Assembly: GCA_013811765.1 (NCBI GenBank)
Contig: JACCUO010000065.1
Span: 1 to 7,951 of the forward strand
DNA from: Thermoleophilaceae bacterium
GTDB lineage: Bacteria > Actinomycetota > Thermoleophilia > Solirubrobacterales > Thermoleophilaceae
DNA: 7,951 nt
Direction: 5' to 3'
Position numbers and translations under genes: made by a program. The notes under the pieces are model-generated. The model was not told the DNA's origin, searched no databases, and worked only from the letters and a program-made list of their open reading frames with translations. Shown here in pieces: positions 6,369 through 7,951 of this stretch. The number at the start of each line of letters is the position of its first letter. Position 1 is the first letter of the stretch.

Positions 6369-7013
6369 ATGGCGGACGTGGACACACTGCTCAAGGAGTA
6401 CATCGCGGCCCACAGGGCGGGTGAGGAGGCCGACCCACGCGACTGGCTGGCCCGCCTCGAGGGCCGCGAGCGCGCGCTGCTCGCCGCGATGATCGACACC
6501 TACCTCGAGCGGGCCCCCGCTCCCGAGTGGGACCCGGAGGCCTTCAGGCAGTCGGGGCTTGCCCCGCTGGCGGAGCGGATCGACCTCGCGCTGCAGGGGC
6601 AGGCGGGCACGTGGCCCGCGCTGCTTCCGAGCCTGAGCCACAAGCGCCGGCTCAAGCGCTCCGAGGTGGTCGCGCGCCTCGCGGGTGCCCTGGGGCTCCC
6701 GGACAGGCAGGACAAGGTGGGCTCCTATTACCACGAGATGGAGCGGGGGCTGCTGCCCGCCGAGGGCGTGCAGGATCGGGTGCTGGAAGCGCTGGGGTCG
6801 ATACTCGGCCAGAGCGCCGAGGCGCTGCGGGCGGCCGGGCGAGAGCTCGCCCCGGGTGCGGGCTCCGATGTGGCCGGCGCCACGGCGTTCGCGCGCGAGG
6901 CGAGGGTCGACCCGGCGTTCGCGGTAGACGCCGTCTCCGCCCCGCCCGCCAGCCCGGGCACAGACGACGATGAAGAGTGGGACGAGGTAGACCGCCTCTT
7001 TCGCGGCGGCTGA
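6369..7013 (+). CDS. Protein of unknown function with XRE-like helix-turn-helix, partner of the sigma-like factor
   Basis: This 214-residue soluble protein starts 3 bp after the sigma-like gene and has no signal peptide or membrane segment. The N-terminal part (about 1-48) is helical, with DTLLKEYIAAHRAGEEADP and repeated acidic/Leu helices. The middle (about 94-147) looks like a Cro/CI-type helix-turn-helix: LKRSEVVARLAGALGL, then YYHEMERGLLP (120-130), which recalls the YExGxxxP end of XRE folds, then VLEALGSILG. A low-complexity Ala/Pro segment follows. The protein ends in an acidic peptide with DEEWDEVDRLFRGG (201-214), which looks like a short binding motif. The position directly after a sigma-like gene suggests a regulator of that factor, perhaps a cytoplasmic anti-sigma or co-activator, but this is inference. 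Start: ATG at 6369 with no clear ribosome binding site, consistent with coupling to the upstream stop. I do not recognise a named family. Confidence 0.7.
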   Translation: MADVDTLLKEYIAAHRAGEEADPRDWLARLEGRERALLAAMIDTYLERAPAPEWDPEAFRQSGLAPLAERIDLALQGQAGTWPALLPSLSHKRRLKRSEVVARLAGALGLPDRQDKVGSYYHEMERGLLPAEGVQDRVLEALGSILGQSAEALRAAGRELAPGAGSDVAGATAFAREARVDPAFAVDAVSAPPASPGTDDDEEWDEVDRLFRGG

Positions 7014-7050
7014 ACGTCAGCCGGCGGCTTCACCGAGCGACCTTGCCCTC

Positions 7051-7281
7051 ATGCAAACAGAGCACGACCCAATCGCCTTCTACCGGTTCGTGCTGCGCTC
7101 CGGCGACATCGAGCTCGCCGAGCGCCTCACGCGCGCCTTCCGGTCAGATCCCCGCTACCGCGAGCGCGCGGAGGCGGTGCTTTCGGCGCTCGGCCCCGCC
7201 GGTCTCTCGCGGCACTCCACGCCCGGCGGCCGCATGCTCGACTCGCTGCTGGACCGCTTTGACCCGGCGAGCCAGAATTAG
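7051..7281 (+). CDS. Small conserved-looking hypothetical protein (76 residues)
   Basis: A short gene between the helix-turn-helix gene (37 bp upstream) and the zinc peptidase gene (3 bp downstream). Codon third positions are strongly G/C, as in the neighbours, and the frame is open with a clean ATG and TAG, so I take it as real. The product is small, charged and mostly helical (IAFYRFVLRSGDIELAERL, RYRERAEAVLSALG), with a Gly/Ser/Pro loop near residues 50-60 and a C-terminal MLDSLLDRFDPAS helix. There is no Cys, signal peptide or membrane segment. No good Shine-Dalgarno sequence precedes the ATG. The near-overlap with the peptidase start suggests translational coupling and a functional link, such as substrate, inhibitor or adaptor of the protease. 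The function is unknown. Confidence 0.6.
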   Translation: MQTEHDPIAFYRFVLRSGDIELAERLTRAFRSDPRYRERAEAVLSALGPAGLSRHSTPGGRMLDSLLDRFDPASQN

Positions 7282-7284
7282 GCG

Positions 7285-7821
7285 ATGATCGAGATCGAGG
7301 AGCGCGCCGAGCGGGTGCTCGCCCACGTGCCAGAGTGGATCTGGGACGGCGAGTCGCTCCCCGTGCCCGTCGAGGACATCGCCGACAGCGTCTTCCGGCT
7401 GCGAGTGCGCGAGGCCGAGGACCTGAGCAGCGCGCCGGGCGCCCCCGCGCTCGAGCCGGGCAGCTCGCTGAGCGGGCTGCTGCTGCCCGACCGCGGAGAG
7501 ATCTGGGTGAACGGCCCTGAGGCGCGAGAGTGGCCCGGGCGCCGCCGGTTCACGATCGGGCACGAGCTCGGCCACTGGTGCATGCACCGCACCGACCACG
7601 TGGCCTCGATCTACTGCCGCTCGGCGAGCGTGGATCCCGAGGAGGAGCGCCCGGAGCGGCCGGTGGCGGAGAGGGAGGCGGATGCGTTCGCGGCGGCGGT
7701 GCTGATGCCGGCGGCGCTGCTGCGGAAGCAGTACGGGCGGGACCGTGACTTTGCACATCTGTGCGCGCTGTTCGGGGCCTCGGGGGCTGCGATGGGGCGG
7801 CGGCTGCACGCGGTGATCTGA
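7285..7821 (+). CDS. ImmA/IrrE-family zinc metallopeptidase
   Basis: This is a 178-residue single-domain protein of the ImmA/IrrE family (COG2856-like). The zinc-binding motif is HELGH (residues 93-97) in RRRFTIGHELGHW; a third ligand is probably a Glu of AEREADAFAAAVLMP (128-142, Glu129 or Glu131), the usual second family signature. The preceding GEIWVNG strand (71-77) also fits. Known relatives cleave XRE-type repressors: ImmA acts on ImmR of ICEBs1, and Deinococcus IrrE acts on DdrO after radiation or desiccation. The gene is the last of the sigma-like operon, and the next gene, 58 bp on, encodes an XRE regulator, the classic substrate class. The usual order is XRE first and peptidase second; here it is reversed and the XRE gene has its own promoter. 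The ATG at 7285 has no strong ribosome site and lies 3 bp after the previous stop. Substrate pairing is inferred. Confidence 0.9.
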   Translation: MIEIEERAERVLAHVPEWIWDGESLPVPVEDIADSVFRLRVREAEDLSSAPGAPALEPGSSLSGLLLPDRGEIWVNGPEAREWPGRRRFTIGHELGHWCMHRTDHVASIYCRSASVDPEEERPERPVAEREADAFAAAVLMPAALLRKQYGRDRDFAHLCALFGASGAAMGRRLHAVI

Positions 7822-7841
7822 ACGAGCGGCGGTGCAGTGCG

Positions 7842-7870
7842 TTTTGGCTATATAGCGCAGACGCTATAGT
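7842..7870 (+). promoter_or_regulatory. Probable promoter of the XRE gene
   Basis: TTTTGG (7842-7847) could serve as a weak -35, followed after 17 bp by TATAGT (7865-7870), a good -10 with five of six consensus bases. Transcription would start about seven bases later, near 7877, almost at the ATG at 7880. That predicts a leaderless or nearly leaderless message and fits the lack of a properly spaced Shine-Dalgarno sequence. Confidence 0.5.
7851..7868. promoter_or_regulatory. Palindromic operator candidate, TATAGCG-4-CGCTATA
   Basis: A perfect 7-bp inverted repeat (7851-7857 and 7862-7868) with a 4-bp centre lies between the predicted -35 and -10 and covers most of the -10. It is AT-rich within very GC-rich DNA. 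Position and symmetry fit a binding site for a dimeric repressor. The XRE protein encoded 12 bp downstream is the obvious candidate, acting on its own gene. Confidence 0.6.
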
Positions 7871-7879
7871 GCGGGGTCG

Positions 7880-7951
7880 ATGGCCAAGGCCGGCGAACTA
7901 CTCAGGCGCGCCCGCGCGGACGCCGGCATGACCCAGTCCGCGGTCGCAGAC
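7880..7951 (+). CDS. XRE-family helix-turn-helix regulator (3' end outside window)
   Basis: Only the first 24 codons are in the window and the frame is open to the last base. The peptide GELLRRARADAGMTQSAVAD is the typical first helix and start of the turn of a Cro/CI-type (HTH_3) domain, as in repressors and antitoxins. The ATG at 7880 follows the palindrome and -10 box. The protein is probably a DNA-binding repressor and a possible target of the ImmA/IrrE peptidase encoded just upstream. Whether it is a stand-alone repressor, an antitoxin or a larger fusion cannot be seen here. Confidence 0.8.
   Translation, partial: MAKAGELLRRARADAGMTQSAVAD

Noticed and set aside
7804..7845. CTGCAC...GTGCAG inverted repeat followed by TTTT after the peptidase gene
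   Set aside because: The loop is about 22 bases, the stem only 6 bp and interrupted, and the T-run short. It is not a convincing intrinsic terminator.

Overview
The window is very GC-rich and densely packed, with short intergenic gaps, GTG starts and strong third-position GC bias. This fits a high-GC actinobacterium. The class Thermoleophilia (Solirubrobacterales-like soil lineages) is my inference, because large zinc-ribbon/cyclase/STAND-ATPase proteins are common there. No rRNA, tRNA, CRISPR array or insertion sequence was seen.

Layout. (1) Bases 1-542, + strand: the 3' end of a pyruvate carboxylase gene with the C-terminal biotin carrier domain. (2) Bases 580-5556, - strand: three co-directional genes. 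Reading in the direction of transcription these are a 1119-residue double-zinc-ribbon / class III cyclase / AAA-type ATPase / TPR regulator, a small VOC (glyoxalase-fold) protein and a phosphoribulokinase-family kinase. The kinase has an acidic Ser/Asp/Glu repeat tail and converges on the carboxylase gene. (3) Bases 5557-5735: a 179-bp divergent intergenic region. It holds a good housekeeping-type promoter for the cyclase gene (TTGACA, 17 bp, GATGAT). I see no convincing promoter for the + strand gene. (4) Bases 5736-7821, + strand: a tight four-gene run of a sigma-70/ECF-like factor, a 214-residue protein with an XRE-like helix-turn-helix, an unknown 76-residue protein and an ImmA/IrrE-type zinc peptidase. 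Gaps are 3, 37 and 3 bp. (5) Bases 7822-7951: a perfect 7+7 inverted repeat inside a probable promoter, then the first 24 codons of an XRE-family regulator that runs off the window.

The part most likely to be an undescribed system is 5736-7951: a sigma-like factor, a helix-turn-helix protein, a small partner, an IrrE-like protease and an XRE repressor with its own operator. By analogy with IrrE/DdrO and ImmA/ImmR, the protease could inactivate the XRE repressor or a repressor-like neighbour, and the sigma factor could carry the output. That wiring is inference; only the gene content, motifs, spacing and palindrome are seen directly. The 1119-residue regulator is transcribed divergently from it and has a substitution at the usual transition-state Asn of its cyclase domain.
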